Below, in pieces: positions 31,481-37,893 of a DNA stretch of 37,893 nt. The notes beneath the pieces are model-generated. The model worked only from the letters and a program-made list of their open reading frames with translations. It was not told the DNA's origin and did not search any database. The position numbers and the translations under genes are program-made. The DNA comes from Pseudomonadota bacterium. Its GTDB lineage: Bacteria; Pseudomonadota; Alphaproteobacteria; Reyranellales; Reyranellaceae. The first letter of the stretch is position 1. The number at the start of each line of letters is the position of its first letter. Location: NCBI GenBank assembly GCA_023416135.1, contig JAEZIF010000437.1:1-37893 (forward strand), given 5' to 3'.

Positions 31481-32677
31481 TCATGCCGCCGCGCGCACCT
31501 CACTGGTCGCATAGGCGGCAGTCTCCAGGTCCAGATAGCCGCCAAATGAAGTCGGATCGCCGAACGGCAGGATCTGCGTCGCCCAATAGCCGCCAACGCC
31601 GTTCATGCGGTCGATCCAGTAGAACGTGTTGGCCAGACCGGCCCAGCCGATCGAGCCGGCCGGCCGGCCGGTCGGGGCCATCTCGTCGTTCACCATGAAG
31701 GTGTAGCACCACGACTTCTTCAGCCCGGGAAAGAACTCGGCATCGTGCGACAGCGAGGGAATGACACCGGGAAGCATTGTGACGGCCTGGTGGGCCTGCA
31801 ATCCGTTGCGGACGGCGGCGTCGACCGTCTCCTTCTTGAGAACACGACCGCCCGGCCCCGCTCCGTCGTTCAACCACATGCGGATGAACTTCATGTACTC
31901 GCCGATCGAGGCATAGAGGCCGTGGCCACCCATGTGCACCTCGGGCTCGGGCGGCAGTTGCAGATCGGGAAGCGGTGTGAGCGACCCGTCGGCTTCGCGC
32001 TGATGGATGACGACAAGCCGTTGGCGCATCGCGGCCGTCGGCGAGAAGGCGATATCCTCCATGCCGAGCGGTGTGAAGATACGCTCCGCCATCACCGCGC
32101 CAAGCCGCCTGCCGCGGATGCTTTCGACGATCAGGCCGCACCAGTCGATGTTGCTCCCGTATTCCCACTTGTCGCCGGGATCGAAGAGCAGCGGCGTCAT
32201 GAGGGACGCCTTTGAGCAGGCAATCACGCTCGGTTGGCCATGCTCCTGCGCCAGTCGCAGGTAGTTGGCGTTGAAGAAGTCGTAGCCGAGCCCCGCGGTG
32301 TGGAGCATCAGCATGCGGGTGGTGATGTCACGTTTCGGCGCCCGCAACATCGGGTTTCCGGCGTCATCGAATCCAGTAAGCACCTGGAGCTTCCCGATGT
32401 CGGGGACGTAGGTCCTCGCCGGGACGTCCAGGTCGAGCCTGCCGTCCTCGACACATTGCAGGACTGCCGTGCCGGTAATCGCCTTCGTCGTCGAGAAGAT
32501 CGCGAACACGCTATCGGTCGTCATGGCCTGACCGGCGCCAAGCTGGCGCTCGCCGGCGGCGCCTTCGTAGATATTGGCCGAGCGGTCGGTGATCATCGCC
32601 ACGACGCCCGGAACGCGATCCTTGCCGGTCGTGACCTTGTGCAGGATCCCATCACATGCAGTTTTCAGATCGCTCAT
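31481..32677 (-). CDS. serine hydrolase of the beta-lactamase/family VIII esterase type
   Basis: 398 aa. The SxxK nucleophile motif is STTK at 62-65 (S62, K65), the Tyr motif is WEYGSN (Y173), and GSIGWAG near residue 345 stands where beta-lactamases have KTG. This set is typical of EstB-like esterases rather than drug-resistance enzymes. No signal peptide, so likely cytoplasmic. GGGAGGAACG precedes the ATG. Followed by the Baeyer-Villiger monooxygenase 57 bp downstream: together they could turn a ketone into an alcohol and an acid. Confidence 0.9.
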   Translation of the reverse strand: MSDLKTACDGILHKVTTGKDRVPGVVAMITDRSANIYEGAAGERQLGAGQAMTTDSVFAIFSTTKAITGTAVLQCVEDGRLDLDVPARTYVPDIGKLQVLTGFDDAGNPMLRAPKRDITTRMLMLHTAGLGYDFFNANYLRLAQEHGQPSVIACSKASLMTPLLFDPGDKWEYGSNIDWCGLIVESIRGRRLGAVMAERIFTPLGMEDIAFSPTAAMRQRLVVIHQREADGSLTPLPDLQLPPEPEVHMGGHGLYASIGEYMKFIRMWLNDGAGPGGRVLKKETVDAAVRNGLQAHQAVTMLPGVIPSLSHDAEFFPGLKKSWCYTFMVNDEMAPTGRPAGSIGWAGLANTFYWIDRMNGVGGYWATQILPFGDPTSFGGYLDLETAAYATSEVRAAA

Positions 32678-32719
32678 CGACGTTCCTCCCGTTGAAAGGA
32701 TCAGTTCGATGCCGCTCCT

Positions 32720-32938
32720 TCAGACAGGCTGCTGGCGCGTAAGGAAAATCGCCGTGCAGACGCCGACGTCGCCCGCGATCCTGCAGGTACCGCCATCGAA
32801 GAAGCTCGTGTTGTACGGCACGATGCGCTCGGGGTCGGTCGGCAGCAGGAACTGAGACGCGAGATCGTCGGCCGCAGCCATCGACGACGCCACGAGCACC
32901 GCCGCAAACGCGGCTGCCACGATGACCCTGGATGTCAT
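32720..32938 (-). CDS. small secreted hypothetical protein (72 aa)
   Basis: A clear Sec signal peptide (MTSRVIVAAAFAAVLVASS, cleavage near A23-D24) leaves a mature chain of about 49 residues with two cysteines (GGTCRIAGDVGVCTAIF), which could form one disulfide in the periplasm. AAGAGG lies 6 nt before the ATG at 32938. It precedes the esterase gene by 42 bp on the same strand. I do not recognise the family. The stretch 32939-33195 upstream holds no gene I can support; it contains a small inverted repeat, CTTGA-N6-TCAAG (33027-33042), which may be an operator. Confidence 0.65.
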   Translation of the reverse strand: MTSRVIVAAAFAAVLVASSMAAADDLASQFLLPTDPERIVPYNTSFFDGGTCRIAGDVGVCTAIFLTRQQPV

Positions 32939-33195
32939 AGTGTGCCTCTTGCAGTTGTCGATGACGCGAATGCGATGCGGACGCCGGCACAGGCACTCGC
33001 ACGCTATCACGACTTCGATCTTCCGTCTTGATATTCGTCAAGATCGCCCACGAGGACATCACCGCCCACGGTCCCCTTTCAGCCGAATTGGTGAGCGGAC
33101 CGGAACCTTCTGCATTTCGTTACGGCCACACCGCAGCCAGATCCCGTGGCCCGTGAGCGGTGCCACCGACGGCGAACCCGTCCGACCCAAGGTGT

Positions 33196-33480
33196 CTACT
33201 GCGGAATTCCAGCCCTCGTAAGCCCAATGCGGTAGCGCTCGCGATCTTCGGGCTGCAACGGCAGCAGCGGTAACAGAATTGAAACGCGCGCCTCTGGATC
33301 CAGCGTCAGTACGCGGGCAGTAGCGGCCGATGCGCGGTCTTGCCGCCCGAGCATCGCGTTGCCCATTGCGGTCATGCGCAACGCCGGCAGGAACCCTGGC
33401 ACTTGTCGAATGACCTGGTCGGCGAGGCTACGGTCTCCTCGTAGCGCCCGGCAAAATAGTGGGCGAGAGCGCACCCTGTT
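33196..33480 (-). pseudogene. remnant of TPR-containing cyclase-type protein, C-terminal end, frameshifted
   Basis: The last 70 or so codons encode VPGFLPALRMTAMGNAMLGR and DPEARVSILLPLLPLQPEDR, ending near RAGIPQ. This is the usual C-terminus of TPR-tailed adenylate-cyclase-like proteins. The preceding repeat ALAHYFAGRYEETVA is in another frame (33430-33480), so a frameshift separates the two. Nothing of the catalytic domain remains: the sequence beyond 33491 matches a different gene family. I call it a decayed fragment. Confidence 0.65.
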
Positions 33481-33490
33481 GTAAGCTGCA

Positions 33491-33643
33491 TCAAGCCAGG
33501 ATCGCGCGGCAGTCGAGGACCTCGAATTCGACGGCGATACCGACGTCGCGCATGTTCTCCTTGATGAACTCGTTCATCGGCAGAGGCTGCATCTGGCCCG
33601 AACCGGACGGCGAGATGATGAACTTCACCTTGACCGGGTCCTT
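33491..33643 (-). pseudogene. internal fragment of a family-5 peptide-binding protein (inverted)
   Basis: About 50 codons read VKFIISPSGSGQMQPLPMNE and then NMRDVGIAVEFEVLDCRAIL on the minus strand. It matches the internal region of periplasmic peptide/nickel-type ABC binding proteins. There is no start, and a stop follows at 33491. The C-terminus of the same family is found directly adjacent on the opposite strand, so a local inversion is likely. Confidence 0.6.
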
Positions 33644-33647
33644 CTCG

Positions 33648-33752
33648 TGGGCCGTCCATGACCTCAATCCGCGCGCGCTCGGCCCCAACGTGCAGGGCTT
33701 CGTGCAGGCGCAGAGCTGGCTCCAGGACCTGGCGCCGGTATCGGTGAGCTGA
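33648..33752 (+). pseudogene. C-terminal fragment of a family-5 peptide-binding protein
   Basis: VHDLNPRALGPNVQGFVQAQ followed by SWLQDLAPVSVS and a TGA at 33750-33752 is the typical end of family-5 ABC transporter binding proteins (compare HDLNPRA and VQAQSW). No start or body of the gene precedes it on this strand; the neighbouring sequence is the inverted internal fragment. Confidence 0.6.
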
Positions 33753-33771
33753 GGCAGCCAGCGCGAAAGCG

Positions 33772-33846
33772 TGGCTGGGGCGCCAGGATTCGAACCTGGG
33801 AATGGAGGAATCAAAATCCTCTGCCTTACCGCTTGGCTACGCCCCA
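33772..33846 (-). tRNA. tRNA-Gln (anticodon UUG)
   Basis: Full cloverleaf on the minus strand. Acceptor arms TGGGGCG (33846-33840) and CGCCCCA (33782-33776) pair; discriminator G and an encoded CCA (33774-33772) follow. The anticodon stem GAGGA/TCCTC holds the loop TTTTGAT, so the anticodon is TTG (reads CAA). The T arm CCAGG-TTCGAAT-CCTGG is perfect. Degraded gene fragments lie immediately downstream. Confidence 0.97.
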
Positions 33847-33917
33847 ATCGGGGCCGGAACATAAGGGCTGGGAGACTGTAGTCAAAGCCGTTTATCCGTC
33901 GTCGCGACGACGAAGGT

Positions 33918-34433
33918 TCAGGCCGCCTGCAGCGCCTTCTTCAGAAGCTCGCCGTGCACGAAGGCGCCGTCGCAGTAGAGCAGCGCATGGGCGGCGGGAT
34001 CGAGGCCGATGTCGACGATCTCGCCGAGGTAGACCGTGTGCGTGCCGGCGGCGACCTTGGTCACCAGCTTGCAGTCGAACGATACCGGGCAGCCCTTCAG
34101 CACCGGCGCACCGGTCGCCAGGGTCGACCATTCGCCCATGTCGACGAAGCGGTCGTCGCCCTCGACGCCGTCCATGCCGGCAAATCGCTCCGCGATCTTG
34201 CGATGCTCGGGCGCCAGGATGTTGACGCAGAAAAAGCCGGCCTCGCCGATCCAGTCGTGGGCGCTCGCCGTCTTGTTGACGCAGATCAGGAGCTGCGGCG
34301 GATCGGCCGAGACCGAGCAGACGGCCGTGGCCGTGAGCCCGCCGCGCAGGTTGCAGTGGCGGGTCGTGATCAGGGTGACGCTCGCCGCTAGGTGGCGCAT
34401 GCCCTTCTTGAAGGCCGCGGCATCGATACTCAT
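33918..34433 (-). CDS. flavin reductase family protein (HpaC-like, FMN-binding split barrel)
   Basis: 171 aa. MRHLAASVTLITTRHCNLRG, then GLTATAVCSVSADPPQLLIC and NKTASAH match flavin:NADH reductases that supply reduced FMN or FAD to two-component monooxygenases. The C-terminal part has HTVYLGEIVDIGLD and ALLYCDGAFVHG, both family-typical. No monooxygenase partner is adjacent. No Shine-Dalgarno; TAGAGT lies 6 nt before the ATG, suggesting a leaderless mRNA. Confidence 0.9.
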   Translation of the reverse strand: MSIDAAAFKKGMRHLAASVTLITTRHCNLRGGLTATAVCSVSADPPQLLICVNKTASAHDWIGEAGFFCVNILAPEHRKIAERFAGMDGVEGDDRFVDMGEWSTLATGAPVLKGCPVSFDCKLVTKVAAGTHTVYLGEIVDIGLDPAAHALLYCDGAFVHGELLKKALQAA

Positions 34434-34626
34434 GGACGGACTCTAGGGCAGCGAGGCCATCGGCCGCTACTGGAAACAGAGGGGAATGTCGCCAAGCATC
34501 GGGTCGGGCTGCGAAACAGACGGAAAATGCAGGCAGAGTGCTGGTTTAGCCACGTCACAAAACCTTCATCAAACTGTCGTTCTTTGCGGTTGCCCGGGCC
34601 TTTCGGCCCGCTACGGTCGGCGCTGC

Positions 34627-35481
34627 ATGGCGCCCTTCGATACCGGCCTCGCCCCAACGTCCGCACCCGATGTGGCCCTGCGCCATATCGTGGCCGACTG
34701 CCGTGCCGCTCTTCGCAAGTACCGGGCCATGGTTTTGCAGGGCCGCCGACCGATCGGCATCCATCAGACGCGGGTGGCGCTGCGCCGGCTCCGCGCGGCG
34801 TTCGGCCTGTTCCGCCATACCGTCGACGGGCCAGTGCTGCGGGCGCTCTCGGCCGAGGCCAAGTGGCTGGCCGGCGAATGCGCGCCGGCGCGCGACCTGC
34901 ATGTCTTCCTGACCGAGACGGTCGAAGACGTCCCGCCGGTCATCCAGCGCATCGCCCGCCGGCTCGCCGAGACCCACATTCAGCGCGCCCGCTCGGCCCT
35001 TTCCGGTGCGCGGTTCGAGGCCTTCGATCGCCAGCTTCGCGCCTTCGTCGACCTGTCACCGGCCCATCCGGCCGAGCGGCTCGACCATTTCGCGCTGGCC
35101 GAACTCGACCAGCACCATGAGAAGGTCATGCATCGCGGCCGCAAGGTCGACTCGCTCGATCCCCACCACCTGCACCGGCTCAGGATCGCCATCAAGAAGC
35201 TACGCTACGCCGCGGAGTTCCTGCAGCCGGCCTTTGCCTCCGACGTGGCCAAGCCCTATATCGAAGCCACGGTGCGCCTGCAAAGCGCGCTCGGCGCCAT
35301 GAACGACCGCGCGGTCGCCCGCCACATGCTGGCCGACCTCGCCACGGCGGCGCGTCCCAGCGAGGACGCCAGAAGGCCGCTGAAGCGCCTCGCCAAGCAG
35401 ACGGAGGCCGGCGAAAAGCGCCGCCGCCGCAAGCTCGAGAGGGCGTGGAAGGCGTTCAGGAAGACGGACAAATTCTGGTGA
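34627..35481 (+). CDS. CHAD domain protein
   Basis: 284 aa. The CHAD domain is a helical domain rich in conserved His, Arg and Lys that binds polyphosphate. Visible features are IHQTRVALRRLRAAFGLFR, CAPARDLHVFLTE, LHRLRIAIKKLRYAAEFL and LQSALGAMNDRAVA. No CYTH phosphatase domain is attached. The ATG at 34627 (MAPFDTG) is preceded by TTGCCC-N16-TACGGT (34590-34617), nine bases before the start; an upstream in-frame start at 34486 would add poorly conserved sequence. A hairpin CGGGCC-TTTC-GGCCCG lies in the promoter spacer. Confidence 0.9.
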   Translation: MAPFDTGLAPTSAPDVALRHIVADCRAALRKYRAMVLQGRRPIGIHQTRVALRRLRAAFGLFRHTVDGPVLRALSAEAKWLAGECAPARDLHVFLTETVEDVPPVIQRIARRLAETHIQRARSALSGARFEAFDRQLRAFVDLSPAHPAERLDHFALAELDQHHEKVMHRGRKVDSLDPHHLHRLRIAIKKLRYAAEFLQPAFASDVAKPYIEATVRLQSALGAMNDRAVARHMLADLATAARPSEDARRPLKRLAKQTEAGEKRRRRKLERAWKAFRKTDKFW

Positions 35482-35517
35482 CGGCCCTCCGTCACCGACG
35501 GATGGGGATTGATAGCC

Positions 35518-36672
35518 ATGAGCGACACGCAGACCGCCGCCGAGCAACGCATTCCTGTCACGGTGCTGACGGGCTTCCTGGGCAGCGGCAAGACCACGCT
35601 GCTGAACAGGCTGCTGCGCCGGCCGGAGCTTGCCGACACTGCGGTGATCATCAACGAGTTCGGCGAGATCGGCCTCGACCATCTGCTGGTCGAGAAGTCG
35701 GACGACGAGGGCATGGTGACCCTGAACTCGGGATGCCTGTGCTGCACGGTGCGCGGCGACCTGGTGCGCACCATGAGCGAGCTGTTCCTGAAGCGCTCCA
35801 AGGGCGAAGTGACTCCGTTCAAGCGCATGGTGGTCGAGACCACCGGGCTCGCCGACCCCGCGCCCATCCTGCACACGCTGATGACCGATCCCCTGCTCGC
35901 CTCGCGCTATCGCCTGGATGGCGTGGTGACCACGGTCGACGGCGTCAACGGCGCCAGCACGCTCGACAATCACGAGGAGGCGGTGAAGCAGGCCGCCGTC
36001 GCCGACCGGCTGCTGCTCACCAAGAGCGACATCGCCGACGCGCCCAAGCTTTCCGAGCTGAAGGGCCGCCTGCACCAGCTCAATCCCGGCGCGCCGTTCC
36101 ATGCCATCTCGGGCGGCGACATCGATCCCAACGAGATCCTGAACGCCGGCCTCTACAATCCCGAGACCAAGAGCGCCGACGTCAAGCGCTGGCTGCACGA
36201 GGAGGCGTACGGCCACGAGCATGGCGGCGACCATCATCATCACGGCCATGGCCATGACGATCACCACCATGATCACGACCACGGCCATGGCGAGCAGGAT
36301 CCGCACAACGTCAACCGCCACGACGATCGCATAAAGGCGTTCTGCATGACCTTCGACGAGCCGATGAGCTGGTCGACGGTGGCCGCGGCATTCGATGCGC
36401 TGGTGACCTATCGCGGGCCCGACCTGCTGCGCATGAAGGGCATCCTGAACGTCAAGGACACCGATAAGCCGGTCGTGATCCACGGCGTGCAGCACGTCTT
36501 CCATCCGCCGGCCACGCTCGACGCCTGGCCCGAGGGCGACGACAGGAAGAGCCGCGTGGTCTTCATCACCCGCGACATCGCCGAGAGCACGATCCGCAAG
36601 GTCTTCGCCTCGTTCTTCGACGCCGAGAAGAAGGGCTGGAGCGGGCAGTTGGACCAGCAGGAGCAACAGTGA
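35518..36672 (+). CDS. CobW/COG0523-family GTPase (metal chaperone type)
   Basis: 384 aa. The P-loop is TGFLGSGKTT (G19-K25), the metal motif is GCLCC (C73, C75, C76), and the switch region VVETTGLADP and guanine motif TKSD are present. A His/Asp-rich loop at about 233-270 is likely zinc-binding. A CobW_C domain fills about 275-360. Members deliver zinc or cobalt to client enzymes; the His-rich loop favours zinc. I chose the ATG at 35518 over a TTG nine bases upstream. It follows the CHAD gene by 36 bp. I see no Zur-type operator. Confidence 0.93.
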   Translation: MSDTQTAAEQRIPVTVLTGFLGSGKTTLLNRLLRRPELADTAVIINEFGEIGLDHLLVEKSDDEGMVTLNSGCLCCTVRGDLVRTMSELFLKRSKGEVTPFKRMVVETTGLADPAPILHTLMTDPLLASRYRLDGVVTTVDGVNGASTLDNHEEAVKQAAVADRLLLTKSDIADAPKLSELKGRLHQLNPGAPFHAISGGDIDPNEILNAGLYNPETKSADVKRWLHEEAYGHEHGGDHHHHGHGHDDHHHDHDHGHGEQDPHNVNRHDDRIKAFCMTFDEPMSWSTVAAAFDALVTYRGPDLLRMKGILNVKDTDKPVVIHGVQHVFHPPATLDAWPEGDDRKSRVVFITRDIAESTIRKVFASFFDAEKKGWSGQLDQQEQQ

Positions 36673-36774
36673 TTCTGTCGTCCTGAGCGGACGAAGGACC
36701 CGTATCCAGGTCTACTTGCTGCGCCGGCGGCCGGCGTCCACCATGTCCTCCAAATAAAGGACAGGGAGGACACC

Positions 36775-37746
36775 ATGCTACGACGCCATCTGCTGGCGGG
36801 TTCGCTCGCCGCCGTCGCGATTCCCGCCGCCTCGGGCGTGCACGCCCAGGCCTGGCCCGCCAAGCCGGTGCGCATCGTCGTCCCGTTCGGGCCGGGCGGA
36901 CCCGCCGACGTCTTTGCCCGCCAGATCGGACAGGAGCTGGGCGAGACCCTGAAGCAGCAGTTCGTGATCGAGAACAGACCGGGCGCGGGCGCCGTGGTCG
37001 GCACCGACATCGTCGCCAAGGCGCCGCCCGACGGCTACACGCTCTTGATGATGTCCAACACCCACACCACCAACGAGACGCTGCTCGCGACGCGGCCGTA
37101 CTCGCTGATGAAGGACCTCGCCGCCGTGGCGCCGGTCAACTCGTCCGATCTGGTGATCGTGGAGAATCCCGAGGTGAAGGCCAGGACGCTGCAGGAGTTC
37201 ATTGCTCTGGCAAAGGCCGAACCGGGCAAGCTCAACTACGCCTCGTCGGGGCCGGGCACGCCCTATCACATGGCGGGCGAGCTGTTCAAAGCCATGAGCG
37301 GCACCGATATTCTTCACGTGCCGCACAAGAACAGCGCCGACGCGCGCAATGCGGTCATCGGCGGCCATGTCCAGATGATGATCGACGCGATGACGGCCAT
37401 GAAGGGCCACATCGATGCGGCCCAGGTGCGGGCACTCGCCACGACCGGGACGACGCGCTCGGCCGTGATGCCCAGCGTGCCGACGGCCGACGAGGCCGGC
37501 GTCCCGGGCTACGAGGCCACGATCTGGCTGGGCGTGATGGCGCCCGCCGGCACGCCAAAGGACATCGTCGAGCGGCTGAACGCGGAGATCGGCAAGGTCA
37601 TCGCCAAGCCCGCCATCCGCGAGGCCTGGGCCAGGCAAGGCGCTGTGCCCATGACCATGACGCCCGCCCGGTTCGAGACCTACCTCGAGGGCGACATCGA
37701 CAAGTGGGCCAAGGTGATCCAGCAGGCCGGCATCAAGATGCAATGA
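36775..37746 (+). CDS. tripartite tricarboxylate transporter (TctC/Bug) substrate-binding protein
   Basis: 323 aa. Signal peptide MLRRHLLAGSLAAVAIPAAS with cleavage near VHA-QAWP. The mature start WPAKPVRIVVPFGPGGPADV is the Bug signature, with ENRPGAGAVVGTDIVAKAPP and HVPHKNSADARNAVIGG further on. Such proteins bind carboxylates in the periplasm. The TctA/TctB membrane partners are not in the window, as is common for the many orphan Bug proteins. GGGAGG precedes the ATG. Its TGA overlaps the ATG of the next gene. Confidence 0.93.
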   Translation: MLRRHLLAGSLAAVAIPAASGVHAQAWPAKPVRIVVPFGPGGPADVFARQIGQELGETLKQQFVIENRPGAGAVVGTDIVAKAPPDGYTLLMMSNTHTTNETLLATRPYSLMKDLAAVAPVNSSDLVIVENPEVKARTLQEFIALAKAEPGKLNYASSGPGTPYHMAGELFKAMSGTDILHVPHKNSADARNAVIGGHVQMMIDAMTAMKGHIDAAQVRALATTGTTRSAVMPSVPTADEAGVPGYEATIWLGVMAPAGTPKDIVERLNAEIGKVIAKPAIREAWARQGAVPMTMTPARFETYLEGDIDKWAKVIQQAGIKMQ

Positions 37747-37893
37747 AGACGGTCCGCATCCTGAGCGGTGGGGCCGCGCAAGGTCTGGTCGACTCCGTGC
37801 GCACCGCGTTCGAGGCGCAAAGCGGCTGCACCATCGACGGCGTGTTCGGCGCCGTCGGCGCCATGAAGGCCCGCCTGCTGTCGGGCGCGCCGG
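37743..37893 (+). CDS. ModA-like substrate-binding protein, N-terminal part (cut by window edge)
   Basis: The first 50 codons read KTVRILSGGAAQGLVDSVRT and then GCTIDGVFGAVGAMKARLLS, which resemble the start of ModA-like type-II binding folds used for molybdate or organic anions. There is no signal peptide in the visible part, unusual for a binding protein; the protein may be a cytoplasmic ligand-binding relative. The ATG overlaps the upstream TctC gene stop (ATGA), so they are coupled. The gene continues beyond the window. Confidence 0.72.
   Translation, partial: MKTVRILSGGAAQGLVDSVRTAFEAQSGCTIDGVFGAVGAMKARLLSGAP

Noticed and set aside
33750..33775. Possible terminator after the tRNA-Gln gene (AGCCA...TGGCT stem)
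   Set aside because: The stem uses the encoded CCA end of the tRNA and has no U-run; it is more likely coincidental.
34595..34610. CGGGCC-TTTC-GGCCCG hairpin upstream of the CHAD gene
   Set aside because: It lies in the predicted promoter spacer, upstream of the transcription start, so it would not be in the mRNA; a role as operator is possible but unsupported.
36212..36312. His/Asp-rich repeat-like DNA
   Set aside because: It encodes the metal-binding His-rich loop of the CobW-type protein and is not a separate repeat element.

Overview
The window is GC-rich chromosomal DNA with densely packed genes, many ATGA/GTGA start-stop overlaps, and several genes that appear to lack a Shine-Dalgarno site. 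Gene content (branched-chain/urea-type ABC transporter with amidase, TctC-type binding protein, DUF6285, acyl-CoA-type phosphotransferase, NodU-family carbamoyltransferase, Baeyer-Villiger monooxygenase) and composition suggest a free-living alphaproteobacterium of the Reyranella/Bradyrhizobium kind. That placement is inference. I see no CRISPR array, prophage, insertion sequence or plasmid gene.

Layout. 1-2594: a minus-strand housekeeping block, MaoC dehydratase > ribF (coupled), then ileS, whose 5' end is in the window behind its own promoter, a candidate Ile-rich leader peptide and a hairpin. A small plus-strand hypothetical gene (841) lies between ribF and ileS. 2664-4057: phosphotransferase plus DUF6285 pair. 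4110-9807: six co-directional genes that look like a polysaccharide unit: PgaC-like GT2 synthase, tiny membrane protein, TPR/beta-barrel exporter, a receiver-domain/PIG-L deacetylase fusion, an ATP-grasp enzyme and a histidine phosphatase. 9880: ArsR-type regulator. 10634-14049: minus-strand pairs DUF917 + metallophosphoesterase and two PaaI thioesterases. 14158-15908: TauE/SafE permease divergent from a LysR regulator over an AT-rich inverted repeat. 15980-17030: thioesterase and DUF488 protein.

17045-23677: a nitrogen-scavenging unit. A near-consensus sigma-54 promoter precedes a Tat-type binding protein, two permeases, two ATPases, a nitrile-hydratase-type amidase and a DUF1304 membrane protein. 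Together they would import an amide-like solute and release ammonia from it. 23679-26163: a sarcosine/N-methyltryptophan oxidase-type enzyme divergent from asd. asd has what looks like a classical transcription attenuator: strong promoter, a leaderless 25-codon leader peptide with Lys-Lys and Thr-Thr, a plausible antiterminator and a terminator hairpin. 26280-29700: SGNH hydrolase, coupled O-carbamoyltransferase and a 66-aa protein. 29768-32938: Baeyer-Villiger monooxygenase, serine esterase and a small secreted protein, all minus strand.

33196-33846: a degraded stretch with remnants of a TPR cyclase-type protein and two oppositely oriented pieces of a peptide-binding protein, next to an intact tRNA-Gln(UUG). 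33918-37893: flavin reductase, CHAD protein, CobW-type GTPase, TctC-type binding protein and the start of a ModA-like binding protein cut by the window end.

The strongest candidates for undescribed biology are the asd attenuator, the polysaccharide locus with a receiver-PIG-L fusion, the SGNH/carbamoyltransferase/small-protein unit and the ileS leader.
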